Shown here: in pieces, positions 21,095 to 31,949 of the stretch
Numbering within the stretch: the stretch's first letter is position 1
How the letters are laid out: every line of letters begins with the position of its first letter
NCBI GenBank assembly: GCA_964036315.1
Contig: OZ038510.1
Coordinates: forward strand, 81,232,583 to 81,296,582
Origin: Acanthosepion esculentum
Lineage: Eukaryota > Mollusca > Cephalopoda > Sepiida > Sepiidae
Reading direction: 5' to 3'
DNA: 64,000 bases
Made by a program: the position numbers and the translations under genes
Notes under the pieces: model-generated
Told to the model about the DNA's origin: nothing
Seen by the model: only the letters and a program-made list of their open reading frames with translations
The model's database searches: none

Positions 21095-22025
21095 GGTCTA
21101 AAGTATGCTAATCTTTAAAAATTATTTCTTCAAATTTATTCCCTATTTTTTTTTTTTACCAGTGCACCGGGCAATTCAAATCGTGACATTATTGCTTGAG
21201 TTACAAAACTTTGTTTTATATGGGTGTTATAAAACTCTCACCGATTCATTAGCTTCACCAACCCGACATTTGAGTCATCTGAGTAAAAACAATTAAAGGT
21301 CTTTGCTTTCATTTTGTTATTTTAAAAGTGCTTAGCCTGTTGATAGCATAAGGAGGACGATCTTGCTTTGAGGCGGGAAAGTGTTGTACAAAGTTTACAC
21401 ATTTTTTGATGAGTATACATTTCAGAGGAGGTCTTAGCGAAAACACTTATCAGTTTCAAACAATGGACGTTATTTTTATTGTGAATCGTTGAAAAGGTGG
21501 AAGATTATGTCAAACTCGTTTAAAGTGCGCCCTTCGCTCTGACGCGGGAATGCGAACACTTCAAATATCAAGGCTAACACTGCCTTTCATCTTCAGAATC
21601 AATTGTAAAACAATTGTAGGCGAATACGCGAAAAGCTTACATTCTTCCACGTAGGAATTTGTTTTACCTTATTGTTCATGAAGGAAGTCTAAATTACATG
21701 GCGTTCTTTCAAAATGCTTCGAGCGGTTCAGCTGTGAATGTGTTTGGATGTTTTCCTAGTGAATTTTCCTACATTGTTGTTATTGTACTTGTTCGTCTAT
21801 GTGACGTGTCCCTTCAGGACGTGAGTGATTATAGCTCTCCACAATTTTCTTAATTTTTAGGTACGCTTTGTTTAACGACGAATCAACTCCTTATGAGACA
21901 TTTAATGACGAAATTTAATTTTCTTTGGAGCTTTGGTAATTTTTTTTAAATGTATTTATTTAAAAAAATACTATTTTTTTTCAATGAAACTGTTTATTGC
22001 TGATAATATTTTACTATAAAAATGT
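21095..22025. other. No recognised gene; family D fragment near 21,875-21,940
   Basis: Moderate-AT unique-looking DNA. TTAACGACGAATCAACTCC with GACGAAATTTAATTTTCTTT resembles repeat family D. Short frames have no domains. Confidence 0.4.
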
Positions 22026-22029
22026 ATTT

Positions 22030-22225
22030 TTCATAGTGTTTTGACCCCAGTTTGGGGGTTCACTATTTGCCCATAGCTGAGACCCTAACGGATGCCACCA
22101 TCTCGAGTCAGAGTAGCCCGGAGAACAACAGCAATTAAGAGGTGGTTCCACGGTCCATAAAACCTCCCGATCAGAGGCCTTGCTGTCGGGTGTAGATGTC
22201 GTCATACCCAGGACGAGTAGCTCTT
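22030..22225 (+). repeat. Repeat family E 3' block, copy 2
   Basis: GTTCACTATTTGCCCATAGC, AACAGCAATTAAGAGGTGGT and CAGAGGCCTTGCTGTCGGGT match the block at 14,140. Confidence 0.7.
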
Positions 22226-22375
22226 AGTAAGATTTTACTTTTTACCATCAACCCTACTAGGTAGGTTATGAGCTGTTTCTTCTGTCTCAGGCCATTAATA
22301 TGCCCTGTGAGGGTCGCACTATCTGAGCCCACTTTCCACATTACGCTCCCTTAGAAATCCCAACTGTCTCCTTTT

Positions 22376-22695
22376 CTTCTTCTTCTTCTTCTTCTTCTTC
22401 TTCTTCTTCTTCTTCTTCTTCTTCTTCGTCTTCTTCTTCTTGTTCTTCATCTTCTTCTTCTTGTCCTCTTCTTGTTCTTCATCTTCTTCATCTTCTTCTT
22501 CATCTTCTTTTCTTTATCTGCTTCTTCTTCTTCATCTTCATCTTCTTCTTCTTCATCTTCTTCTACTTCTTCTCCTCCTCCTTCCTCTTTTATCTTCATC
22601 ATCTTCTTATCCTCCTCCTCCTCCTCCTCCTTCTTCTTCTTCTTCTTCTTCTTCTTCTTCTTCTTCTTCTTCTTCTTCTTCTTCTTCTTCTTCTT
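22376..22695 (+). repeat. (CTT)n array with CAT and CCT variants
   Basis: About 320 bp of CTT units with interspersed CAT and CCT, reading as poly-S or poly-F in different frames. No gene. Confidence 0.95.
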
Positions 22696-22899
22696 TATCT
22701 TTGCAACAACGCTCTTACTGCCTGTTTAGTCAACCATTTAGGTTACAAGCTGTTTCTTCAAAACGTCCTTTGGGTGTTACATTCTCTAAGCCTTCATTCT
22801 TAATTATGTGACCTAGAATTTTCAACTGTTTCTTGTTGTTGTTGCCGTGTCACTTCAGGACGTGAATGATTATTGCTCTATAAGTTCACCGTCAGACTA

Positions 22900-23270
22900 A
22901 AGTAATGCTTTTGTTAAAAATTATTTAAACACAATAATAAATATAAAAATAATATTAAATAATAATAAAAACATTAATAATAAAAATAAAATAAGAACAA
23001 TGATAAAAATGAAAATGACTACAAACAATAATAGTAAAAACATGAAATTCTAAATGTGTAAAGAAGGAGAGAAAAAGAGTGAGATACAATGAGAGAGAAA
23101 GAGAGAGAGATATAGAAAGAGATACAGAGAAAGAAATAAAGACAGAGAGCGATAGGAAGAGAAAGAAAGAGAGAGAAATAGAGATATCTAGACAGAGAGA
23201 GATAGAAAGAAAGAATGAGAAAAAGAGAGAAAAAAAGAGATAGAGCTAGAGACAGAGAGGAGAACAAAAA
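22900..23270. repeat. A-rich then GA-rich low-complexity stretch
   Basis: AATAAAAAT-type repeats to about 23,040, then imperfect GAGAGAAA repeats to 23,270. The 82-codon reverse frame is a translated repeat. Confidence 0.8.
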
Positions 23271-23693
23271 GTTTTTCTGACCAAAATCTCACTATAGATA
23301 TCGAAGAATCCTGAAGGAATCTACTTACCATTTGATATACACTGTGGCTTGAACGTGACTGAAGATCATTTCTCAGTTTTCAAATAACGTTCTAGTTTGG
23401 AACGCTCTGTCGATTAATAAATTATCCATCAGGTTGGGTGATCTGTGAAGTTATTCCATATTTTAGAGAAACGTTAGTTGCCGCAATTATTCTCATCAGG
23501 AGACCCCTCGCCCATTAGGGTCATAGGGATATCACACGTACTGCAGCCGCAAAAACAGTGGTGTTTTCCGGACAACAGAGCCAGACGGGTTACAAACTAC
23601 TATCCATGTAACTGAATATGTTAGCCCTAACACGAATATTGAGCACTTTTCACTACGTACTGCGTATAAGATATATATATATATATATATATA

Positions 23694-23884
23694 CAGTGTA
23701 ACCCGGATATAAGATACACTGATATAAGAGAAACCCGGATATAAGAGAGATGTTCTCTGGTCCCAAATTAGAGCCATACTTACCTAAATAAAATAGACCA
23801 AACACGGATATAAGAGAAACCCGGATATAAGAGACATTTTCTCCGGTCCCGACAACTCACTTATATCCTGGTTACACTGTATAT
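23694..23884. mobile_element. TIR MITE (pogo/Tigger-like candidate), copy 1
   Basis: Starts TACAGTGTAACCCGGATATA and ends ATATCCTGGTTACACTGTA, giving inverted ends of about 20 bp flanked by TA. Internally GATATAAGAGAAACCCGGAT is repeated. A second copy lies at about 58,750-58,927. TA duplication and CAGT ends suggest Tc1/mariner-pogo mobilisation, but no transposase is present. It directly abuts a palindromic element on the right. Confidence 0.65.
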
Positions 23885-23889
23885 ATATA

Positions 23890-24100
23890 TAAATATAAAA
23901 GTGAACATAGAAGTCAACACTTAGAGGCGACAGTCTGTTTCATGCTAGATGCAATCGTGGTCCGACGATTGCATCTAGAATGAAACAGACTGTCGCCTCT
24001 AAGTTTTGACTTCTATGTTCACTTTTATATTTACACACGGTCTATCTCTGATATTGAGCACTTTATCCCATAAATATAGCACACTTTAAGACTATATTTC

Positions 24101-24106
<6 letters not shown>
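23890..24106. mobile_element. TA-flanked palindromic element, full copy
   Basis: Palindrome 23,898-24,025 with arms AAAGTGAACATAGAAGTCAA through TGCTAGATGCAATCG and a loop of about 10 bases. The outer block CGGTCTATCTCTGATATTGA to AAGACTATATTTCTTCATA follows. It is the clearest copy of the right outer block. Confidence 0.8.
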
Positions 24107-24144
<38 letters not shown>

Positions 24145-24227
24145 GATATAGATAGATAGATAGATAAATAGAGAAACAGAGAGATATAGAGATAGATATG
24201 TAGATAGATAGAAAGTATATATGTGTG

Positions 24228-24293
<66 letters not shown>

Positions 24294-24351
24294 TAGATAG
24301 ATAGATAGATAGATAAACAGAGAGATATAGAGATAGATAAATAGATAGACA

Positions 24352-24408
<57 letters not shown>

Positions 24409-24410
24409 GA
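24103..24410. repeat. (TA)n/(GATA)n/(GA)n compound array
   Basis: Three TA tracts separated by GATA and GA repeats. The 97-codon frame is a translated repeat. Confidence 0.95.
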
Positions 24411-24522
24411 TATGTAGAAAAATAGGAAAGAACACGTTAGATAAATAATCCGGGGTTCTTTAGTATTTTTGTTTTTATTTTTAAAAAACAGTGCTTCATA
24501 TAGAAGTAGAGCTTAAATTATA

Positions 24523-25090
24523 ATTATTTAAAAAATATATGATTCCTTCGCTACATAAGAGTTCTCATGTTTCAAAAACGAGAGCCGAAATCCTCAATAT
24601 AATTATTAAAATTAAATTGAATTAAGGTATCAAGCCCTGTTTCATCGTCAAGCGAAAATTTAGGAATAACCAATCTTGAAATTTACGCATCTTTATAAGC
24701 ATGTTCATTCGTCAAATTAATTACTATGGAAACGGCTGGAGCAACCATTTTGATAAGGGGTAGAAGAGTTAGTTTGTATCCACATTTCAGTCACCTTCGG
24801 AAAGAGGTCAAGCCGAGGTAGGCTCGGGTTTTCCATTTCAAAGCGAATGATGGCATTCATGTATGCATATCGTCTGGTCAGTCACAGAGAAAGATAGCTT
24901 TTGGCACCATAATATGTCGTTAAGTGTCTAGAGAATTTTATTTTATTTATTTATTTTTATTTATTTATTTTATATTTTTTCGTATGGGCTGTTTCATATA
25001 TAAACGCGTTGCACTGAACTACAATTTGTTTTCTTTTGACAACTTCATAAAGGGTTTTTCTATCTTATGATGTGGTTAAGCTTTTAAACC
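24523..25090 (-). mobile_element. Penelope-like element left 3' arm
   Basis: An inverted copy of 26,172-26,745. Landmarks include GATTCCTTCGCTACATAAGA, TTACTATGGAAACGGC, CACCATAATATGTCG, ACTGAACTACAATTTGTTTT and GGGTTTTTCTATCTTATGAT. It follows the reverse-strand Penelope ORF and so is its 3' UTR. Confidence 0.75.
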
Positions 25091-25323
25091 TTTTATTATA
25101 ATATGAAATTTAATTTTTTTTATGCTAATTATTTAATGCGAAAATTTGTTGATGCCGGCAAAAAACCGTTAACTCATGTGCATGGTTTAATTAATTTTCA
25201 TTATTTAGAAACTTAATAATGTGTAGTTTTTCATGTAGGCCCTAAAGGACATGGGCCATCCCAGGTTTTACAAGTTCTTGTTCTATTTATTATTTTCCAT
25301 TTTACTTTTGGTGTTTTATTCGT

Positions 25324-25895
25324 TTATTTTAAATGCCAAAAATATTTGGATAGGGATGTCTGATTTCTATTTCTAATATTGTTGAAGGAGCTTTTGTGTT
25401 GTCTCCATCTAATTTTAAATTCATTCTTCGTTGAACCAATGTATATCCTATCAGTGTTAGGGCTCTCAATGGATGAGATAGTGCATTGGTATACCACGGA
25501 TTTTGTGCTGCATTTATTTTCCAACGAGCAGTCTTCAGGGTTTCTACAATCACATAATTTTTCATTATTTTGTCTAATTTTAGTTTAGGAGTTTTCTTAA
25601 TACTGTTTTGGCATGCGTATTTTCCAGGATTTTATTATTATGTTTTTATTTTTATTCTTTCTAGATTTTTAGTGCAACCGTAACTTAATTTTAAGGTGTT
25701 TTATTAAAGATCTTGCTAAGTCTGCTATTAGTATGAAAGGGTTTTTCAATTAAAGCTAGGAACTTATGTCTTAGCTTAATACTAACCATTTGGTTGAACG
25801 GAGGGGTATACCAAATGATTTTTATTTTCCTGTTTTTCTTCTGGTTAGTACTCTTGTTTCTATAATTTATGTTAGCGTTTTTGGGTGTACACACA
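25324..25895 (-). pseudogene. Penelope-like element RT end and GIY-YIG endonuclease
   Basis: The reverse strand reads NRKIKIIWYTPPFNQMVSIK, then FLALIEKPFHTNSRLSKIFN and LKLSYGCTKN, the segment that follows the RT in Penelope-like elements. After a frame change it gives CDCRNPEDCSLENKC, then VVYQCTISS, DRIYIGSTKNEFKIRWRQHK and SLSKYFWHLK. The Cys motif followed by the VVY...YIG core, an Arg two residues before the W and a downstream SLSKYxWxLK is the GIY-YIG endonuclease that identifies these elements. The RT catalytic core is missing and frames are broken near 25,500 and 25,690. The element is non-functional. Confidence 0.8.
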
Positions 25896-25955
25896 AGGGA
25901 TTGTACAAGGGATTGGGTGTATACACAAGGGATTGTACAAGGTACATGGTTCGTA
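25884..25955 (+). repeat. Short tandem repeats at the Penelope junction
   Basis: ACACAAGGGATTGTACAAGG occurs twice, with an extra GGGATTGG between. They lie exactly between the reverse-strand and forward-strand Penelope pieces. Confidence 0.8.
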
Positions 25956-25969
25956 CCTACCTCACAGAA

Positions 25970-26165
25970 AACCTAACATTAATCTCATGCATGTAAACCC
26001 TAAATCAAACCACCCTCCATCTATAATTAAGCATATACCCACATCAATAGAGAAAAGAATCAGCATGAACTCCGCTAATAAGGAAATATTCCAACAACAC
26101 AGTAATTTTTATAACACAGCCCTAAAAAAGAGCGGATACAAAAATATTAATTTCATAGTCTAATA
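25970..26165 (+). pseudogene. Penelope-like element RT fragment, forward copy
   Basis: The frame reads MHVNPKSNHPPSIIKHIPTS, IEKRISMNSANKEIFQQ and ALKKSGYKNINF. HVNxxSNHPPxIIKxxPxSIxxRIS is a hallmark of the Penelope RT C-terminal region and normally lies just upstream of the NRKIKIIW segment, which here is on the opposite strand. The gene is deleted straight into its 3' UTR. Confidence 0.8.
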
Positions 26166-26171
26166 AAACGT

Positions 26172-26744
26172 TTAAAAGCTTAACCCAATCATAAGATAGA
26201 AAAACCCTTTATGAAGTCGTCAAAAAAAACAAATTGTAGTTCAGTGCGACGCGTTTATGTACGAAACAACCCTTTAAGAAAAGAAAAGAAAAAAATATAA
26301 ATAAATAAATACATAAAATAAAATAAAATAAAATTCTTTAGACACTTCACGACATATTATGGTGCCAACAGCTATCTGTCGCTGTGACTGACCAGACGAT
26401 GTACGTATATGAATGCCATTATTCGCTTTGAAATGGACACCCCCACCGTACCTCGGCTTGACCTCCGAAGGTGACTGATATGTGGATAAAAATTAACTCT
26501 TCTGACCCTTATCAAAATGGTCGCCCTAGCCGTTTCCATAGTAATTAATTTTGCGAATGAACATGCTTATAAAGATGCGTAAATTTCAAAATTGGTTATT
26601 CCTAAATTTTCGCTTGAGGATGAAACGCCTTGATACTTTAATTCAATTTAATTTTAATAATTATATTTCGGATAAAAGGATTTCGGATCTCGTTTTTGAA
26701 AGATGAGAACTCTTATGAAGCGAAGGAATCATATTTTTTTAAAA

Positions 26745-26747
<3 letters not shown>
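26172..26747 (+). mobile_element. Penelope-like element right 3' arm
   Basis: Inverted homologue of 24,523-25,090, ending in (TA)n at 26,748-26,807. The two arms plus the divergent ORF pieces make a head-to-head arrangement of about 2.2 kb. Confidence 0.75.
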
Positions 26748-26809
<62 letters not shown>

Positions 26810-26886
26810 ATACAAGGTTACCAAAAAAGTTCTGTCCGTTTTAAAGGAAAAAAAAGAAAACGCTTTACAGTATGTGTAACTTATAT

Positions 26887-27176
26887 TTAGTCTTCGAAGT
26901 AATCACCATCGGCATCCAGCACCTTCTGCCAACGTGTCTCCAGCTGTTCAATGCCCTTGCTGGCTCCTTCTGGCGCAATGCCTGTTGCACACGTTTCAAT
27001 TGCTGCGAGTATAGGTCTCCAGTAACCATTTGGCCCGTTGGTAGCAGCTCTTAATGAACTACTTGACGACCTGTCCACCAGACACAAAGCATAATCTTGC
27101 GTAGGTGCATAGGCGGTCTTGCGGTGTGAGGGAGAGCATCCTGAGGAGACAATGTTTGGAACGCTTGGGAGTTTCG
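26887..27176 (-). pseudogene. mariner transposase C-terminal half
   Basis: The reverse strand gives KIMLCVWWTGRQVVH-stop-ELLPTGQMV and GDLYSQQLKRVQQAL, then after a frame change GIEQLETRWQKVLDADGDYF at the C-terminus. The KIMLCVWWD...VxHxELLPxGQ block surrounds the second catalytic Asp in mariner transposases; here that position reads WWTG, so the Asp is lost. The HDNARPH and PYSPDLAPSD blocks are missing, showing an internal deletion. Dead copy. Confidence 0.75.
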
Positions 27177-28356
27177 TACAGAACCGTGGCCAGCGATATA
27201 GAAGGCCTATTCGATAGTGACGTGAGTCACAAATGTAGTCCATGCAGGGAAACAGACAGTAATCATAATGTAACGAAAAATTGTAAGAAAAAATTGGTTT
27301 TAGAAAGCTTTTTAAAAATACATTTATAAAATAAAGAAACAGAATTGGATTTTATACAAAACTTTATTTCATATTAATTCAAAAAAAATAACCGATAAGA
27401 AAATATGTCGTTGCTGAATGTTTTGTTAAAGTAGAGAAATTAAACATCATGTAGCATTTCATTAAATTTTAAAGACTGAAATTCGTTCATTATTTTATTT
27501 GTTTCCAATTTGAAAACATTTTTAAAATCATAATCAGTATTGTTTTAATTTGCATGTTTTTATCTTAATTTTAGTAATTATTCTATAAAGTTACAATATC
27601 GTAAGTATTAAATGGTTATTATTCTTACACTACAGCAACAACTCAATTATGAATCAGAAAACAATCAAAGAAAGAGACGAGCAAATTACAAATAAATTAT
27701 AAATAAGATACAAATAAACTAAATACAAGAAAGTAAATAAATTTGATACAAAAAAGAGATTTAAAATTCAGAAAATACTTATAGAAAAGTAGGTTACAGA
27801 CAGACAATTTTAAGACTGAAATTCGTTCATGATTTTAATTGTTTCACATTTGAAAATTTTTCATAAATCATAATCAGCATTGTTTTAATTTGCATGTTTT
27901 TATTTCAATTTTAATAATTATTCTGTAAAGTTACAATTTTTGTAATCATTAAGTGATTATTACTCAAATACAGTAACAACTGAATTATGAATTAGGGAAC
28001 AAACAATAATTAAACAAATCATAATTAAATGATGAATGAATAAAATAGTTATGATGAATAAATAAAACAAACATAAATAATAAACAAATAAATACAAACA
28101 AGCAAATAAATTAGTTACACACATTAAAGAGATTTAAAAATCAAATAATACTTTCAGAAAAATAGGTTACTGATACAAAGTTTAGCTGAATGTTTGAAGT
28201 TTTCTTTTTTTGCTTAACTTGTTACTTGTAATATTATTATTTTCCCTAGAACAAAAATTATTTAAAAGAGCATTTGTAGAGCTCCAGACAAACATTTTTT
28301 ATATTTTTTCAATATTGTGACCCTCATCACAAGTGTCAACATCAAAAAGAAGCTCA

Positions 28357-31300
28357 TCATCTGCCAAAACATTCAATGTTATATGCATGGCTAATTTTCT
28401 TTGATTTACTGAATGAAGAAAAGAATGATTTTTTTATCAGTTTATTAATGACTACATACTTATAGAGAACAAAATTTATAGTTTTATCCTTCGGATATAA
28501 GAGAGAACCTCTATTAATCCCCTGAATATAGCTGCTTATTTCAGCTATTTCTTCCACATTATCTCTTACACCTCCAGATATTAAATCTTTGCAACTATTG
28601 CATTTAATTTTCTTAAAAACTGCATTACACCAATAACCTGCTAAGTATAGTATTACAGGTAGAACTTCTGTACAATTATTTACATCATCCTCTTTAACAT
28701 CAATTTTATATTTATACATATCTAACTTTTCTCCTCTGTCACTTCATCCAGTTTGGTTCTTGTAAACACTTTAAATCAATTTTAATGCATTGCTGATTAA
28801 ATGGTAAGTTTAATTTTAAAACTGATTGCATTCTAATTTTTTTTTCACACTCAAATACTTGCCGTATCGAGATATTATACTGATCCCCACTAAGTTGCCG
28901 GTACTGACCAAACCTTGCTTCAAGGTGATCAGTTTGAAATTTGCCTGGTAATATGTACAGCATTTTCAGTTCTTCTATGCAACACTTGGTCAGTTCTAGA
29001 AATGCATAGGTTGTATGATGCAAAGGAGTGAAGGTTTCCTTTGTTAATTTGCCATTTCTTCCAGAAATGCTATTCCAAGATTCTAACCAGTCACAGAATA
29101 CAGAGAGAAATCTAAAATTTTCTTCATCCATTCTAAGTGGATTGCAGTATTTATTTCTAAGCCGACAACCTTTATATGGCATTTTAACATTCATTATTGT
29201 CCACCAAATATAAAATATGTTTATATATTCTGCAACTTCTGCAAAATTAGGCAAATATTTGTTTTCCTAAGGTCAAAAATCTTTGAATAGTATATTCATT
29301 AAAAATTTGCAGAACTAAATTAACATTTTTCCTTTCAAGAGTAGTAGGAGAAAGTGCCTTTGAGGTCAATTTATAACAATATTTCAAAATTGACTGAGAT
29401 TCTAAGGCATGAAGTTTCTGTAAGGTAGAAAATGGGGCACTTTGGATGCTATCTAATTCATGATTTCGATCATGACAAAATTTGGGGAACAGCATGTATT
29501 TATTTGCATCTTTTTGACCAAGGCAATTGTTTCTAATGCATTTTAATATATGGACTGAGTCAAAAAGGAAGAAAAGGGGTCGAGACTTTATAACTGGGTG
29601 TGGATATACAATGGAAAGCTATGGAGGACTGCAAAAGAATGATATAGCTTTTTATTTATAGCATTATTATCTGTTATGATTGATAATACTTGAAAGCCTA
29701 TCTCCTCTAAACCAATTATTATATGTTTAACTATGTCAAATAACTTCTCAGCTTTAAGACATTTAGTTGGCATAACATGCACAACATTTTATATTGTGAG
29801 AATACGCTGCTAATCATGAAAGCAAAAGCACTTGTTGCAGCTTCACTGCTGTTGTCCGATAAGCCAATAATATTACCACCCTTATAATCTAAATAAGGTT
29901 TTAGATGAATTTCATCAACAAGTAAAGATACTGTGATGTCCTTCTGCACTAAGAGCTTAAATTTATTTTTAATATACATAATAAAATTGTTATGTTGCTC
30001 AATCAAAGGATTCATATATGTTGATAACGTTAGTCTTTTAATGGTTGAATAGCAAGGTAAAATTATATTTTTGGTGTCTCTTAACAATCTGTATCCTTTA
30101 GGGGAGCAGTTATGTAACAATGAAGAAAATATCATCATTTCTGTTGAATAATCAAGCTTATTTTGTGTCATTAAATTTAGCTGCTCATATATAAATTTGA
30201 TTGCATTAAAATGTTTGTTTGATTCTTCTAGCACTAATAGTAGAAATGACATTATTAATTTTAATATAAAAATCATATTTTGAGGTTCAGTTTGCTGTTG
30301 TTGTGTGTCCATTTTCTTCATGTTTTCTATCAGAATTCCAAGAGTATTTTGATCAGTTACATGTTTAGGAATCTTATAGTCCCCTATTGAATGCATTTCC
30401 ACATCTCTACAAAACACATGTACTGTAAAATCAGATTCAATTACAAGAGAAAGATTGATTTTTGGATATGGGGATTTGATGATGCTGAATATAATAAGTG
30501 TCTTTTGCTGCCTAACAAAACTCCAGTAATTTCTATCAAGGAAATTTAATTTCCCTTCTAGATCATTTATATTATGGAATTTCTTCTGCATTTTATATGC
30601 TAAGTCATCATTAATACTTTGATTTAAAGCACTTTTAAGAGCAGAATTCTCTAGTCGGATTCTCCTAGAATCTGGTGACTCTCTAGAAGTATTCAATGAA
30701 GATAAATATGAGGGACAGTTTGGGAAAATTCTAGGAATAGCACCATCACGAAGATATATTTTTTATAGTTTAACTGCAATTGTGACACCTGTGTTTTCGT
30801 CAAAAGCTGACGATTCTCTCCTTATCTTCTCCGGTCGAAAATGTAGTTCACATACCTAAAAAAGATTTTAAAAACCAAACCTATTTTAAATTCTTATAAA
30901 AATCTAAGAAAATCAATCAGCAAAAATCTACAGTAATATGAAGCATTAACAATTTTAGGAAAAGTGGAGAGAATTCAACAAAAGATTATTAGTGACGAAG
31001 CTAACAAAATTTTTAACGTTTATTCATTTTTTTAATTTAAAATGATAAATAAAAAACATTCTTATGAATAAAACAATTCTAAAATGTTGTTAAATTATTA
31101 GAATTATAATAATTCTAAAAATAATTCAATTATTTTTATTCCTATAAAAAGATTCCTTTATGAATTTATATCGAAATTGTCTTTAAAGTTTATTTTTATA
31201 AAAATTAGATTTCAGCTTTTAAAAATTTTCGCAACTTTGTTTTTAATGTTTTGTGAATTATAAAGATATGAAATTATTTTAATCCTCAAAGTTTCAATTA

Positions 31301-31765
31301 AGTTTAATAACTTTTTAAAACAAAACTTTGTTTTAAAATTTGTTGTAAATTACAGACATGAAATTAATTAATTGAATTAAAGTTTCATTTAGTCACGAAG
31401 AAAACAATTCTAAAAAATCGTTAAACTTATTAGAATCATTTTTTATGTATATAAAATATTCCTTTAGGAATTCATGAATGAATTTATGTCGAAAATTTCT
31501 TTAAAGTTTATTTCTTAAAAAAATGAGGTTTTAGATTTTAAAAGCAACACGTACGAGAATGAATATCTAAACTTTCTCGCTAGATTTATGTCTTATTAAC
31601 TTTAAGTTATGAATTACAAAGACATGGTATTAATTTTCATTAAAGTTTCAATAAAATTTACTTATTTTTTAATACAAAAAAATACTCACTCTGCTGAATT
31701 TAGTAGGTGAAAAATGATCTCTTCTGATTGTACGAATCCAAACATCAGATAATAAGGCATTGTTT
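28357..31765 (-). pseudogene. P-element-type transposase with THAP zinc finger and intron
   Basis: Exon 1 ends NALLSDVWIRTIRRDHFSPT-KFSR at 31,690 with donor GTGAGT. The acceptor TTTTTTAG at 30,856 joins in frame to VCELHFRPEKI, completing the CxxH part of a C2CH THAP finger, followed by GAIPRIFPNCP. An in-frame TAA lies at 30,763-30,765. Then come CSPKGYRLLRDTKNIILP, SLLVDEIHLKPYLDYKGG, IIIGLEEIGFQVLSIITDNN, FFLFDSVHILKCIRNN, KLTKETFTPLHHTTYAFLEL and GKFQTDHLEARFGQYRQLSG, the order of the P-element RNase H-like catalytic domain with its GTP-binding insertion. Frameshifts occur near 29,785, 29,590 and 29,255. The first Cys pair of THAP was not found. It resembles THAP9 and P transposases but cannot encode an intact enzyme. 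Confidence 0.85.
30857..31689 (-). other. Inferred intron of the P-type transposase
   Basis: Bounded by GTGAGT (31,689-31,684) and TTTTTTAG (ending 30,856) on the reverse strand, both in phase between complete codons (AGA | GTA). It is AT-rich with a diverged internal direct repeat: 31,066-31,330 resembles 31,398-31,680, sharing TTCTTTAAAGTTTATTT and GAATTATAAAGA-type words. Confidence 0.65.
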
Positions 31766-31949
31766 TTTGTTTTAAATTAATTCAATATTTAAAAGAGAGT
31801 ATTAATAAATAATTTAAAAATGCCACCGTAAAAAATCTGATACACAAAACAAAAGACACGCTTCTTGAAAGTCGGACTCAATGTGATGACGTCACATTAC
31901 TCCGTAACCCAATGAAGCAGGCCTTCTATATCGGTGGCCACGACAGAAC

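Larger units (their letters stand above)
27185..31942 (-). mobile_element. P-superfamily DNA transposon, 4.76 kb, nested in mariner
   Basis: The ends CGTGGCCAGCGATATAGAAG (left) and CGTGGCCACCGATATAGAAG (right, reverse complement) are inverted repeats of about 25 bp with one mismatch. Flanking ACAGAAC at 27,178-27,184 and 31,943-31,949 is a 7-bp duplication of mariner sequence; it could be 8 bp with one mismatch, and 8 bp is usual for P elements. The element encodes a P-type transposase on the reverse strand (28,357-31,760). Its non-coding 27.2-28.3 kb part contains a direct repeat of about 180 bp (27,469-27,655 and 27,812-27,990). Confidence 0.85.
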
